From assembly GCF_014201355.1 (NCBI RefSeq), contig NZ_JACHEG010000002.1:806001-870000 (forward strand): 64,000 nt of DNA, read 5' to 3'. A program made the translations under genes and the position numbers. This document shows, piece after piece, positions 38,015-45,842 of the stretch (positions within the stretch are counted from its first letter, which is position 1; each line of letters opens with the position of its first letter). The notes under the pieces were generated by a model. That model was not told the origin of the DNA, made no database searches, and was given only the letters and a program-made list of their open reading frames with translations. The DNA is from Aliirhizobium wenxiniae (GTDB lineage Bacteria > Pseudomonadota > Alphaproteobacteria > Rhizobiales > Rhizobiaceae).

Positions 38015-38248
38015 ATGAACAAGCGCGTTGCCGTTGAAATCCCGGAAGCCATGCATCGTCTTCTTCGTCGCTACGCCGATCTCCACGGCTTCGATACGGA
38101 TGCCTATGCTGCCCAGGTTCTTCATAAGCATCTTGAAGATGTGCATGACATTGCGATCGTTGAGGCGCACTTGGAAGAAGTTCGAAACGGCAATTCACGT
38201 ACGTACACGATGGAGGAGCTTGAAAAGGAGCTAGGTCTGGACGATTGA
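38015..38248 (+). CDS. RelB/DinJ-like antitoxin without a toxin
   Basis: 77 residues (MNKRVAVEIPEAMHRLLRRY...). The N-terminal ribbon segment VAVEIPEAMHRLLRRYADLHG and the acidic C-terminal tail (TMEELEKELGLDD) fit RHH/RelB-type antitoxins or DUF6290-like proteins. AGGGA precedes the ATG. No RelE/ParE-type gene follows; only 33 bp separate it from the next, unrelated gene. It is therefore probably an orphan antitoxin or a stand-alone regulator. Confidence 0.7.
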   Translation: MNKRVAVEIPEAMHRLLRRYADLHGFDTDAYAAQVLHKHLEDVHDIAIVEAHLEEVRNGNSRTYTMEELEKELGLDD

Positions 38249-38281
38249 ATAAAATATCGCCAGGAAATCGATCGCTAATTC

Positions 38282-39034
38282 ATGATCCTCGAAGCCATCC
38301 AATATGCCGCGACCGCTCTGGTCACGCCACGCGAATTCCGTCCCTTCATCCGTTCCTCCCTCGGCCTCTGGGGCCGGGCGGGGCGCTGCGCCAAAGACTG
38401 GGCGGCGCATGAAGAGAACTGCCACGCCTTCATCCGCGAGACGATCGCGCCGATGAAACAGCGGCGCACCGCCGTGGTGCTCGGCTCCGGCCTGCTGCGC
38501 GATGTGCCGATCGTCGAACTGTCGAAAAGCTTCGATACGGTCGTGCTGGTCGATCTCGTCCATCTCGCCAGCGTCAGGACATGGATCAGGGCAAAACGGC
38601 TCTCCAATGTCCGGTTGATCTCGCGGGATCTTTCCGGCCTGCCGGATGCGTTGTCCGGCAAGTCGCCCGAGCCGCTCGCCTTCCTGCGGCAGGTGCCTTA
38701 TCTCGATCTGGTGGTCTCGGCCAATATCGTCTCGCAGATCGGCGTCGGCTGCCGCCGGGTGTTGGAGCGATCCGCCCATGAAAATCCGGATGCCATCATT
38801 TCGCAGCTGATCCGCGCCCATCTCGACGGACTTGCCCAACTGCCCTGCAAAACGGCGCTGCTGACGGATGTGGCTTACGAGGTGACCGATCGCAACGGCG
38901 CGATCCTGGAGGAGGACGACCTTCTCTGCGGCGTTGCGCCACCGGAGGCGAAGCGTCAATGGGACTGGCCGGTGGCGCCCTTCGGCGAGATCGGCCGCGA
39001 CCGGCAGGCCATCCATCGGGTGATCGCGGCCTGA
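38282..39034 (+). CDS. Conserved protein of unknown function, methyltransferase-like fold hints
   Basis: 250 residues. Family not identified. Visible features: VVLGSGLLRDVPIVELSKSF and VVLVDLVHLASVRTW read like a Rossmann/SAM-binding beta-alpha unit (glycine-loop then acidic strand end), with YLDLVVSANIVSQIGVGCRR and KTALLTDVAYEVTDRNG as further strands. There is no signal peptide and no membrane helix. The gene follows the RelB-like gene on the same strand by 33 bp. Rhizobial orthologues are likely, but the function is not known to me. Confidence 0.75.
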   Translation: MILEAIQYAATALVTPREFRPFIRSSLGLWGRAGRCAKDWAAHEENCHAFIRETIAPMKQRRTAVVLGSGLLRDVPIVELSKSFDTVVLVDLVHLASVRTWIRAKRLSNVRLISRDLSGLPDALSGKSPEPLAFLRQVPYLDLVVSANIVSQIGVGCRRVLERSAHENPDAIISQLIRAHLDGLAQLPCKTALLTDVAYEVTDRNGAILEEDDLLCGVAPPEAKRQWDWPVAPFGEIGRDRQAIHRVIAA

Positions 39035-39127
39035 ACCGCAGCCATATTTAATCCCACGATATCAGATCAGCGTGACGTGATCCCGGCCTCGCTTGATTTC
39101 CGAGGCCCGAAGCTTAGAATCATTGCA

Positions 39128-39526
39128 ATGAGACAGCTCGCCGCCATCATGATGTTTGCCGCATGGCTCCTTTACGGAGCGATGCCGGCTATGGCGGTGA
39201 TGCCCATGGCTGGCGCGGTAGTGGCTGGGTCGGCAATGGATGCCGGAACTTCAATGCCGCAGCATGCCAGGTCCGCTCATTCGGGACACGGCGATGTTGC
39301 GCAATCCGGCCCCGTGCATGGCGAAATGCAGCAACCATGCCCGCACAAGAGCGAAGGCGGCAACAAGATCTGCGTCGCACCTTTCTGCTCCGCTTGCCTC
39401 GTGATGCCGCCGCATATCACATTTGCCGATGGCGGCCGTTTCGTCCACCGTTACCCCGCACCGGAAACCGGCTTGTCGCTGATCGTTTCCGGCCCCGCGC
39501 CGCTGACGCCTCCTCCCCGAGCCTGA
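39128..39526 (+). CDS. Secreted Cys/His/Met-rich protein, putative periplasmic metal binder
   Basis: 132 residues. A signal peptide (MRQLAAIMMFAAWLLYGAMP then AMA) precedes a mature part with many His and Met and a Cys cluster PCPHKSEGGNKICVAPFCSAC, then a Pro-rich end. Such compositions bind copper or related metals. The ATG at 39128 was chosen over a GTG at 39077 because it gives a proper signal peptide. The neighbour (DUF305) is also copper-linked, so a copper role is plausible, though no named family is recognised. Confidence 0.65.
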   Translation: MRQLAAIMMFAAWLLYGAMPAMAVMPMAGAVVAGSAMDAGTSMPQHARSAHSGHGDVAQSGPVHGEMQQPCPHKSEGGNKICVAPFCSACLVMPPHITFADGGRFVHRYPAPETGLSLIVSGPAPLTPPPRA

Positions 39527-39580
39527 TCGTTTTTCGTCAATCAGTCGAATAACGAATTTCAGGACACGGAAGGATACCTC

Positions 39581-39982
39581 ATGTCCAGGACCACGATCAT
39601 CGCCGCAGCTGCGGTAACGCTCGCCTTTGCCACCACCTCCTTTTCCGGCGCTTCTGCGCAGGAAATGAAGGGCCATGACATGAAAGGCCATTCCGGCATG
39701 ACGATGAATGCGGCGTCAGCCGACGACAGCGCCTCGACAAAAGCCTTCAAGGCCGCCAATGCAAAAATGCACCAGGGCATGGCGATCGAATTTTCCGGCG
39801 ATGCGGATGTTGATTTCGCCCGCGGCATGATCGCCCATCATCAGGGTGCAATCGATATGGCCAAGGTCGAACTCGAATTTGGAAAAGACCCGGTGCAGCG
39901 CAAGCTGGCTGAGGCCGTCATCAAGGCGCAGGAAGCAGAAATCGCCGACATGCAGGCCTGGCTGAAACAGCGCGGAAAATAA
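39581..39982 (+). CDS. DUF305 family (CopM-like) periplasmic protein
   Basis: 133 residues. A signal peptide (MSRTTIIAAAAVTLAFATTS then FSGASA) is followed by a Met/His-rich stretch (MKGHDMKGHSGMTM) and the DUF305 core FARGMIAHHQGAIDMAKVEL. DUF305 proteins such as cyanobacterial CopM bind copper in the periplasm. It lies 54 bp after the secreted Cys-rich gene, so the two probably form a small copper-handling unit. Confidence 0.85.
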   Translation: MSRTTIIAAAAVTLAFATTSFSGASAQEMKGHDMKGHSGMTMNAASADDSASTKAFKAANAKMHQGMAIEFSGDADVDFARGMIAHHQGAIDMAKVELEFGKDPVQRKLAEAVIKAQEAEIADMQAWLKQRGK

Positions 39983-40067
39983 CAGCTGAATGAGATGCGC
40001 CCGGGCATGCTTGCCGCTTGCCCGGCGTCCATCTTCCTCCATATGATAAGGCCGGAGGCTCGATCCC

Positions 40068-40778
40068 ATGCGCCCGATTACCGCTATCGGCTTCGATGCC
40101 GATGATACGCTCTGGCAGAACGAACAATATTACCGGCTGACGGAAGAACATTTTCAAACCCTGCTCGGCGATTTTGCCGAGGGTGCAGATATTTCCGCCA
40201 AGCTGCTCGAAGCCGAGAAGCGCAATCTCGAATATTACGGTTTCGGTATCAAGGGTTTCACCCTGTCGATGATCGAGACCGCCGTCGAGATCACCGAGGG
40301 CAAGGTGCCGACGCAGACGATCACCAAAATCCTCGAGATCGGCCGCGATCTCCTGCGCCATCCGGTCGAATGCATGCCGCATGTGGAAGAGACGCTCGAA
40401 GCGCTGAACGGCCATTATCTGCTGGTGCTGATCACCAAGGGCGACCTGTTCGACCAGGAGCGAAAGCTGGCGCAATCGGGGCTCGGCGACTATTTCGATG
40501 CCATCGAGATCGTCTCCGACAAGAATGCCACCACCTATCGCCGTATCTTTCACAAGGTTGCCGAAGGGCCGGAACGGGCGATGATGGTGGGCAATTCATT
40601 GAAATCCGACATCGTGCCGGCAATTGCCGCCGGCGCTTACGGTGTCTTCATTCCCCACGCACTGACCTGGGTTCTTGAACACGTCGACGCGCCGACCGAT
40701 GCTCCACGTTTTCGCCAGATCGAACATCTCGGCGAGCTGAACGGCGTTCTCAACGGCATCACCTCGGCCTCGGAGTAA
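40068..40778 (+). CDS. HAD-superfamily hydrolase
   Basis: 236 residues. The catalytic motif is GFDADDTLW (Asp9 and Asp11), motif II is LITKGD (VLITKGDLF), and the acidic motif is MVGNSLKSDI. A helical cap of type I follows the first motif. The family is broad; substrate (sugar phosphate, nucleotide or other) is not shown. It stands apart, 86 bp after the DUF305 gene and convergent with tag. Confidence 0.82.
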   Translation: MRPITAIGFDADDTLWQNEQYYRLTEEHFQTLLGDFAEGADISAKLLEAEKRNLEYYGFGIKGFTLSMIETAVEITEGKVPTQTITKILEIGRDLLRHPVECMPHVEETLEALNGHYLLVLITKGDLFDQERKLAQSGLGDYFDAIEIVSDKNATTYRRIFHKVAEGPERAMMVGNSLKSDIVPAIAAGAYGVFIPHALTWVLEHVDAPTDAPRFRQIEHLGELNGVLNGITSASE

Positions 40779-40781
40779 ACC

Positions 40782-41405
40782 TCAGGGCCGCTTAAAGCGA
40801 AGCCGCATCTCGTCCACCTCGCTCTGGCAGAAGCAGCCGTCGATATGGTCGTTGACCATGCCCATGGCCTGCATGAAGGCATAGATCGTCGCCGGGCCGA
40901 CAAAGGTCCAGCCGCGTTTCTTGAGGTTCTTGGAAAGCGAAACGGAGACCGGCGTGGTCGGATTGGCGCGCAATGTTTCGAGATCGCGCGTAGCCGGGCG
41001 CTGATCCGCGCCGGGTTCGAAACTCCAGAAGAATTTGGCGAGCGAGCCGAATTCCTGCTGCAGCTCGATCGCGCGGCGCGCATTGTTGATGGTCGAGACG
41101 ATCTTGCCGCGATGGCGAATGATACCCGCATCCGTCACCAGCCGCTCGATGTCGGCTTCACCGAATTCCGCCACCTTGTGAAAATCGAACCCGGCAAAAG
41201 CTGCGCGGAAATTCTCGCGTTTGCGCAGGATCGTCAGCCAGGAAAGGCCAGACTGGAACCCTTCGAGGCAAATCTTTTCGAACAGGCGGATATCGTCGGT
41301 GACAGGGCGGCCCCATTCTTCGTCGTGGTAACGGCGGTAATCCTCCAGCCCGCCATGCCAGAAGCAGCGGCCCTTGCCATCCTCTCCCGTAATGATGCCC
41401 GCCAT
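40782..41405 (-). CDS. tag: DNA-3-methyladenine glycosylase I
   Basis: 207 residues. It excises 3-methyladenine from alkylated DNA. Family signatures are RCFWHGGLEDYRRYHDEEWG and ICLEGFQSGLSWLTILRKRE, with the conserved Cys/His zinc-site features at the ends (GRC...DGCFCQ). The ATG at 41405 follows GGAGAAGG at proper distance; an upstream frame to 41438 lacks such a site. Confidence 0.93.
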   Translation of the reverse strand: MAGIITGEDGKGRCFWHGGLEDYRRYHDEEWGRPVTDDIRLFEKICLEGFQSGLSWLTILRKRENFRAAFAGFDFHKVAEFGEADIERLVTDAGIIRHRGKIVSTINNARRAIELQQEFGSLAKFFWSFEPGADQRPATRDLETLRANPTTPVSVSLSKNLKKRGWTFVGPATIYAFMQAMGMVNDHIDGCFCQSEVDEMRLRFKRP

Positions 41406-41642
41406 TTCCTTCTCCCAGACCATATGCCCCGTTTCCAAAATCTGAATCGTTAACGGCAGTATCGCCGGTTTCAGTTTCAGGCAACCATGTCTCGAAACCG
41501 CCGGCTAACCTTGCCGGAAGCTATATCGGATTTGACGCATGAAACGCGCCACCCGTTTACCATTCGCTTTGAGCTTGCGTTCACCATTCTGCCCAGTTGG
41601 CGGGGGTACCGCCTTTCGGTGATTGTAACGAGTGGATCCGAC

Positions 41643-42476
41643 ATGAAGGCGAAACTTCTTCTCGCGCTGGGCCTTGCTGCCCTGTTTTCCAGTTCCGCAT
41701 TGGCGGATGATCGTTATCGCGAACGCCCGCCGATCGTGGTCAGCCCAGATCTCGCAGCCCCATGGCTGATACAGCTCGGTGCCCAGCCGCAGGCACGCCA
41801 AAGACAAGTCCAGCCTCAGCGCCAGATGAAGCCGCAGGCCGTGGTGACCGGCCAGCGCAACTATTACCCGGCAGCACCAAGCCGTGCCGGTGTCGCGCAA
41901 CAGGCGGAAGTTCAGCAACCGGCCCGCACGCCGGTCGTGCGCCGTGGCATTTTCGGCAATAGCGATAGCCAGGTGCAGCAGGTGGCCGTACGCCCCAATC
42001 GCGCCATCCGCAGCCAGATCGAACCACAGTTCCTGCCCCAGATGGTGGCTTATGACATAAAGGAAAAGCCGGGCACGATCGTTATCGATACCAATAACCG
42101 CTTCCTCTATCTCGTGATGGAAGGCGGACAGGCGAAGCGTTACGGCGTCGGCGTCGGCAAGCCGGGTTTCGAATGGGCCGGCGAGCACAAGGTGACCCGC
42201 AAGGCGGAATGGCCGACCTGGGTGCCGCCGCAGGAGATGATCGCCCGCGAGGCCGCCAAAGGTCATTACCTGCCGGCGCGCATGGATGGCGGCCCGGAAA
42301 ATCCGCTCGGTGCGCGCGCCATGTATCTCGGCTCGACACTCTACCGTATCCACGGAACCAACGCGCCCTGGACGATCGGCAGCGCGGTTTCCTCCGGCTG
42401 CATCCGCATGCGCAACGAGGATGTCACCGATCTTTACGGACTGGTTGATGTCGGAACCAAGGTCATCGTGATCTAG
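41643..42476 (+). CDS. L,D-transpeptidase (YkuD), first of a tandem pair
   Basis: 277 residues. A signal peptide (MKAKLLLALGLAALFSSSALA) is followed by a Gln-rich/Pro-rich linker (about 45-130) and a YkuD domain with HGTNAPWTIG and the catalytic SSGCIRM (Cys253). It makes 3-3 peptidoglycan crosslinks or attaches outer membrane proteins. The ATG at 41643 was chosen over an upstream frame at 41487 because it gives a signal peptide. A terminator follows at 42506. Confidence 0.92.
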   Translation: MKAKLLLALGLAALFSSSALADDRYRERPPIVVSPDLAAPWLIQLGAQPQARQRQVQPQRQMKPQAVVTGQRNYYPAAPSRAGVAQQAEVQQPARTPVVRRGIFGNSDSQVQQVAVRPNRAIRSQIEPQFLPQMVAYDIKEKPGTIVIDTNNRFLYLVMEGGQAKRYGVGVGKPGFEWAGEHKVTRKAEWPTWVPPQEMIAREAAKGHYLPARMDGGPENPLGARAMYLGSTLYRIHGTNAPWTIGSAVSSGCIRMRNEDVTDLYGLVDVGTKVIVI

Positions 42477-42505
42477 GTTTTACGCCCTTCGGCATCTATT
42501 CATGT

Positions 42506-42534
42506 GGCCGGATCGACACGATCCGGCCGTTTTA
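42506..42534 (+). terminator. Rho-independent terminator between the two L,D-transpeptidase genes
   Basis: GGCCGGATC and GATCCGGCC form a 9-bp stem around a 5-base loop followed by GTTTTATT. It lies 30 bp after the first gene and before the second, so the two paralogues are separate transcripts. Confidence 0.88.
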
Positions 42535-42637
42535 TTATCCACAGCCTGCCCATATTCTTGCCTCTTTGACTTGCCCTACCAGCCAAGCCGGGACATTTTG
42601 CCCCGTCTTTTGGATCAGATCCGTATGAGGGGTAAGG

Positions 42638-43321
42638 ATGAAATCGCCTAAATTGCTGCTGGCTGTGGCCGGCATGATGCTTGCGGCCATCGCCACGACG
42701 GCACCGGTCGAAACCGCCAGCGCTCAATCTCAATCGACCGCCAGCGATGTCGCGCCAAAGGTTCGCAACAAGGAAGTTCCGGCGAAATTCCAGCGCCGAA
42801 GCGTGCGCTTCACCACCAACGAAGCGCCCGGCACGATCATCGTCGATACCAACAACAAGTTCCTCTACTACGTCGAAGGCAAGAACCGCGCGACGCGTTA
42901 CGGCATCGGTGTCGGCCGCGAAGGTTTCGGTTGGTCGGGTGTGGTGTCGATCGGCCGCAAGGCTGAATGGCCGACCTGGACGCCGCCGGCTGAAATGCGC
43001 GCCCGCGAAGCCCGCCGCGGCATCAAGCTGCCGGCAGTCCAGCCCGGCGGTCCGGACAACCCGCTCGGCGCCCGCGCCATGTATCTCTACAAGGGTGGCC
43101 GAGACACGATCTTCCGCATCCACGGCACCAACCAGCCCTGGTCGATTGGCCTCAACCTGTCTTCCGGCTGCATCCGCATGATGAACAAGGATGTCGAGCA
43201 TCTTTATGCCCGCGCTCCGGTCGGCTCCAAGGTCGTCGTTATCGGACCCGGATCAAAGCCCGGCGACGTTGCCTTCAAGGATCGTGGCATCGACATTTTC
43301 CGCACGATTTTTGGCGGTTGA
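42638..43321 (+). CDS. L,D-transpeptidase (YkuD), second of a tandem pair
   Basis: 227 residues. A signal peptide (MKSPKLLLAVAGMMLAAIAT then TAPVETASA) precedes the YkuD domain directly, without the long linker of its neighbour. Catalytic motifs are HGTNQPWSIG and SSGCIRM (Cys178). The two proteins are similar from the GTIVIDTNNKFLYY segment onward, so they arose by duplication. A GC-rich hairpin (43334-43358) follows the stop. Confidence 0.92.
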   Translation: MKSPKLLLAVAGMMLAAIATTAPVETASAQSQSTASDVAPKVRNKEVPAKFQRRSVRFTTNEAPGTIIVDTNNKFLYYVEGKNRATRYGIGVGREGFGWSGVVSIGRKAEWPTWTPPAEMRAREARRGIKLPAVQPGGPDNPLGARAMYLYKGGRDTIFRIHGTNQPWSIGLNLSSGCIRMMNKDVEHLYARAPVGSKVVVIGPGSKPGDVAFKDRGIDIFRTIFGG

Positions 43322-43457
43322 TACATGATGGCGGAGGGGCGATCCGGGATCGCCCCTCACGCAAATCACAAGCTGATGCTCATATGACACATCTTGGTTA
43401 CATCCATGTCATATCGCCGCGCTATCTCGGACCATCGACATTCGAGCGGACCGAACC

Positions 43458-44120
43458 ATGCGCATTTTCGCGACAGCATTCCTCTCCTCAGCAGCCTACC
43501 TGACGTTTCTCGCGTGGCCCGCGCTTTCGGGCGATTTCGAAATATCAGGCTATGGCGGTTACCAGACCTCGCCGCATAGCGACATAACGGTTTCCGACGG
43601 TCCGGATTTCCGTGCCGGCTGGGATACCAAGCCGTTTGCGAACCCGCCCTATTGGGGTGTGCGCGGCACATACTGGTTCGACGAGGGCCAGCTCGCAAAC
43701 TGGGGCATCTCGCTCGATTATACCCATGCCAAGGTCTATGCCGATGACAAGACGCTGGATCGTAGCGGCTGGGACCATTTCGAATTCACCGACGGCCTCA
43801 ACCTTCTGACCGTGAACGCGCTTTACAAGTTCGACATCGAAGGCAGCAAGTGGGCGCCTTATCTGGGCGCCGGCGTTGGCATCAACGTGCCGCATGTGGA
43901 AGTTACCCGCGCAAGCGGCACAACTTTCGACTACCAGTTCGGCGGCGCGACAGTGCAAGCACAAGCCGGCCTCCGTTACCAGTTCACCGATAACTGGTCG
44001 GCCTTCGCCGAATACAAGGGCAATTACTCCTGGGTCGATGTCGATATCGACAATGGCGGCAAGCTCAAGACGGAAATCCTCACCAATGCGGTGAATTTCG
44101 GCGTGAACTACAGGTTCTGA
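43458..44120 (+). CDS. lpxQ: Outer-membrane beta-barrel protein, LpxQ-like (lipid A oxidase)
   Basis: 220 residues. A signal peptide (MRIFATAFLSSAAYLTFLAW then PALS) is followed by alternating amphipathic strands ending in an aromatic C-terminus (VNYRF), as in outer membrane barrels. Length and motifs (YGGYQ near the start, GVRGTYWF, SLDYTHAKVYADD, FTDGLNLLTVNALY) resemble rhizobial LpxQ, which oxidises the proximal glucosamine of lipid A with O2. The lipid A synthesis genes lpxK and kdtA are elsewhere in this window. A plain OmpA-like or porin-like barrel cannot be ruled out. Confidence 0.6.
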   Translation: MRIFATAFLSSAAYLTFLAWPALSGDFEISGYGGYQTSPHSDITVSDGPDFRAGWDTKPFANPPYWGVRGTYWFDEGQLANWGISLDYTHAKVYADDKTLDRSGWDHFEFTDGLNLLTVNALYKFDIEGSKWAPYLGAGVGINVPHVEVTRASGTTFDYQFGGATVQAQAGLRYQFTDNWSAFAEYKGNYSWVDVDIDNGGKLKTEILTNAVNFGVNYRF

Positions 44121-44192
44121 GCGGAAGCACTTCTCGATCCTGTGCCTTTCGCAAGGCAAGTCTGTAGGCAAGATGCCCCTCCCATCTCGCCA

Positions 44193-44217
44193 TCATGCTC
44201 GGACAAGCCGGGCATGA
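44193..44217. repeat. GC-rich hairpin between convergent genes
   Basis: TCATGCTCGG and CCGGGCATGA pair over 10 bp (one T-G) with a 5-base loop. It lies between the convergent barrel and glcF genes and matches a rhizobial intergenic palindrome style; it may serve as terminator or be a dispersed repeat. Confidence 0.45.
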
Positions 44218-44248
44218 CGAAGGAGGGTTGCCGAGTTTCCAGACTGGC

Positions 44249-45571
44249 TCAATGCTTCGCCGGTTCCTTCGCAAAAGTGAGTTTCGCCGGCTTCTCGCCG
44301 CCATAAGCCCAATCCAGCAATTCCACTGTGTGGACGATCGGAATGGCCGTGCCCGAGCCTATCTGGGTCATGCAGCCGATATTGCCGGTGGCGATGACAT
44401 CCGGTTTCGTCGCCTCGATATTCTTCACCTTGCGGGCCTTCAACTCGGCAGAGATATCCGGTTGGAGGATGTTGTAGGTACCAGCGGAGCCGCAACAGAG
44501 ATGCCCTTCCGCAGGATCGCGGACGGTGAAGCCGGCATTCTTCAACAGCAGTTTGGGTGCCAGCGTGATCTTCTGGCCGTGCTGCATGGAGCAGGCGGAG
44601 TGATAGGCGACGTTGAGACGTCTCTGTTCCTGCCGCGGCAGATCGAGCGTCGAGAGATATTCGGTAATGTCGCTGGCCAGCGCCGATACCCTTGCCGCCT
44701 TTTCCGCATAGGCCGGATCGAGCCGCAGCATGTGGCCGTAATCCTTGATGGTCGTGCCGCAGCCGGATGCGGTGATGATGATCGCGTCGAGGCTCTTGTT
44801 GTCGATCTCGCGTGTCCAGACATCGACGTTGCGGCGGGCGAAATCGAGCGCCTCCTCCTCACGCCCCATATGATGAACAAGCGCGCCGCAACACCCCTCG
44901 CCTTCAGGCAAAATGACCTCGATACCAAAGCGGGCGAGAAGCCGGATTGTTGCTGAATTGATGCCCGGATCGAGCACGGATTGCGCACAGCCCGAGAGGA
45001 TCGCCACCCGCCCCCGCCTTATGCCGCGAATGGGCTGGGCGCCGCGCATGACCGTTTCCTGCCGCACTGGTGCAGATTGCGGTGCGAGATAGAGCATGGC
45101 GGCGAGTGGCCTCAGCGCCTTGACCTGCTTCAACAACGGCGCGAAAGGGCGGCCGAATTTTGCCAGCGTCAGCGCCGTGCGGAAGCGTGCCGGATAGGGC
45201 AGAACGGCGGCAAGCAGGCTGCGGATCAACCGGTCGATCAGCGGGCGCCTGTAGGTGTTTTCGATATGGACGCGGGCATGATCGACCAGATGCATGTAGT
45301 CGACGCCGGAGGGACAGGTGGTGACGCAGGAGAGGCAGGAGAGGCACCGGTCAATATGGGTGGCGACTTCCTCATCCGCCGCACGGCCGTTTTCCAGCAT
45401 GTCCTTGATCAGGTAGATGCGGCCGCGCGGGCTGTCGAGTTCGTTGCCTAAAGTCACATAGGTGGGACAGGTGGCGGTGCAAAAGCCACAATGGACGCAG
45501 CGCCGCAGGATCTTTTCGGATTCGGCGACGTGCGGATCTTCGAGCTGTTCGGGGGTGAAGGATGTTTGCAT
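44249..45571 (-). CDS. glcF: Glycolate oxidase iron-sulfur subunit
   Basis: 440 residues. Two 4Fe-4S clusters: CVHCGFCTATCP and CLSCLSCVTTCP near the N-terminus. The C-terminal CCG domains have SACSMQHGQ and CCGSAG. GlcF carries electrons from GlcD (FAD) to the respiratory chain in glycolate oxidation. It is the third gene of leftward glcDEF, separated from glcE by a mosaic repeat of about 220 bp. Confidence 0.94.
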   Translation of the reverse strand: MQTSFTPEQLEDPHVAESEKILRRCVHCGFCTATCPTYVTLGNELDSPRGRIYLIKDMLENGRAADEEVATHIDRCLSCLSCVTTCPSGVDYMHLVDHARVHIENTYRRPLIDRLIRSLLAAVLPYPARFRTALTLAKFGRPFAPLLKQVKALRPLAAMLYLAPQSAPVRQETVMRGAQPIRGIRRGRVAILSGCAQSVLDPGINSATIRLLARFGIEVILPEGEGCCGALVHHMGREEEALDFARRNVDVWTREIDNKSLDAIIITASGCGTTIKDYGHMLRLDPAYAEKAARVSALASDITEYLSTLDLPRQEQRRLNVAYHSACSMQHGQKITLAPKLLLKNAGFTVRDPAEGHLCCGSAGTYNILQPDISAELKARKVKNIEATKPDVIATGNIGCMTQIGSGTAIPIVHTVELLDWAYGGEKPAKLTFAKEPAKH

Positions 45572-45602
45572 CAGAAGGTCCCTCGGATGGTCGAGGTTGC
45601 CA

Positions 45603-45821
45603 ACCCCCCTCTGCCCTGCCGGCTTGCCCGGGCCGAGCCACGTGTCTCGTCCCGCTCTTCGAGCTCCCCACAGGTGGGGAGATCACAAGCGGCTGGACCT
45701 TCGCCCATTTCTCCGACCACATCACAAGCGGTGATTTCGCCCAGGTTCGCTTGGGGCAAGAAGATGCGCCCAGCTGATCTCCCCCCTTGTGGGGGAGATG
45801 CCCGGCAGGGCAGAGGGGGGT
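45603..45821. repeat. RIME-like intergenic mosaic element inside the glc operon
   Basis: The ends are a perfect 20-bp inverted repeat, 45603-45622 and 45802-45821 (CCGGCAGGGC core). Inside lie a left hairpin (CTCCCCAC/GTGGGGAG at 45664-45681), a right hairpin (ATCTCCCCC/GGGGGAGAT at 45777-45799) and a direct repeat ATCACAAGCGG at 45682 and 45721. This matches the rhizobium-specific intergenic mosaic elements in build. It is noncoding and fills the gap between glcE and glcF. Confidence 0.75.
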
Positions 45822-45842
45822 AACGCAGTCGCATAGTCATCA

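Noticed and set aside
43334..43358. GC hairpin after the second L,D-transpeptidase as terminator
   Set aside because: The 11-bp stem is perfect but lacks any T-run, so it is not listed as a rho-independent terminator; it may still help end transcription.
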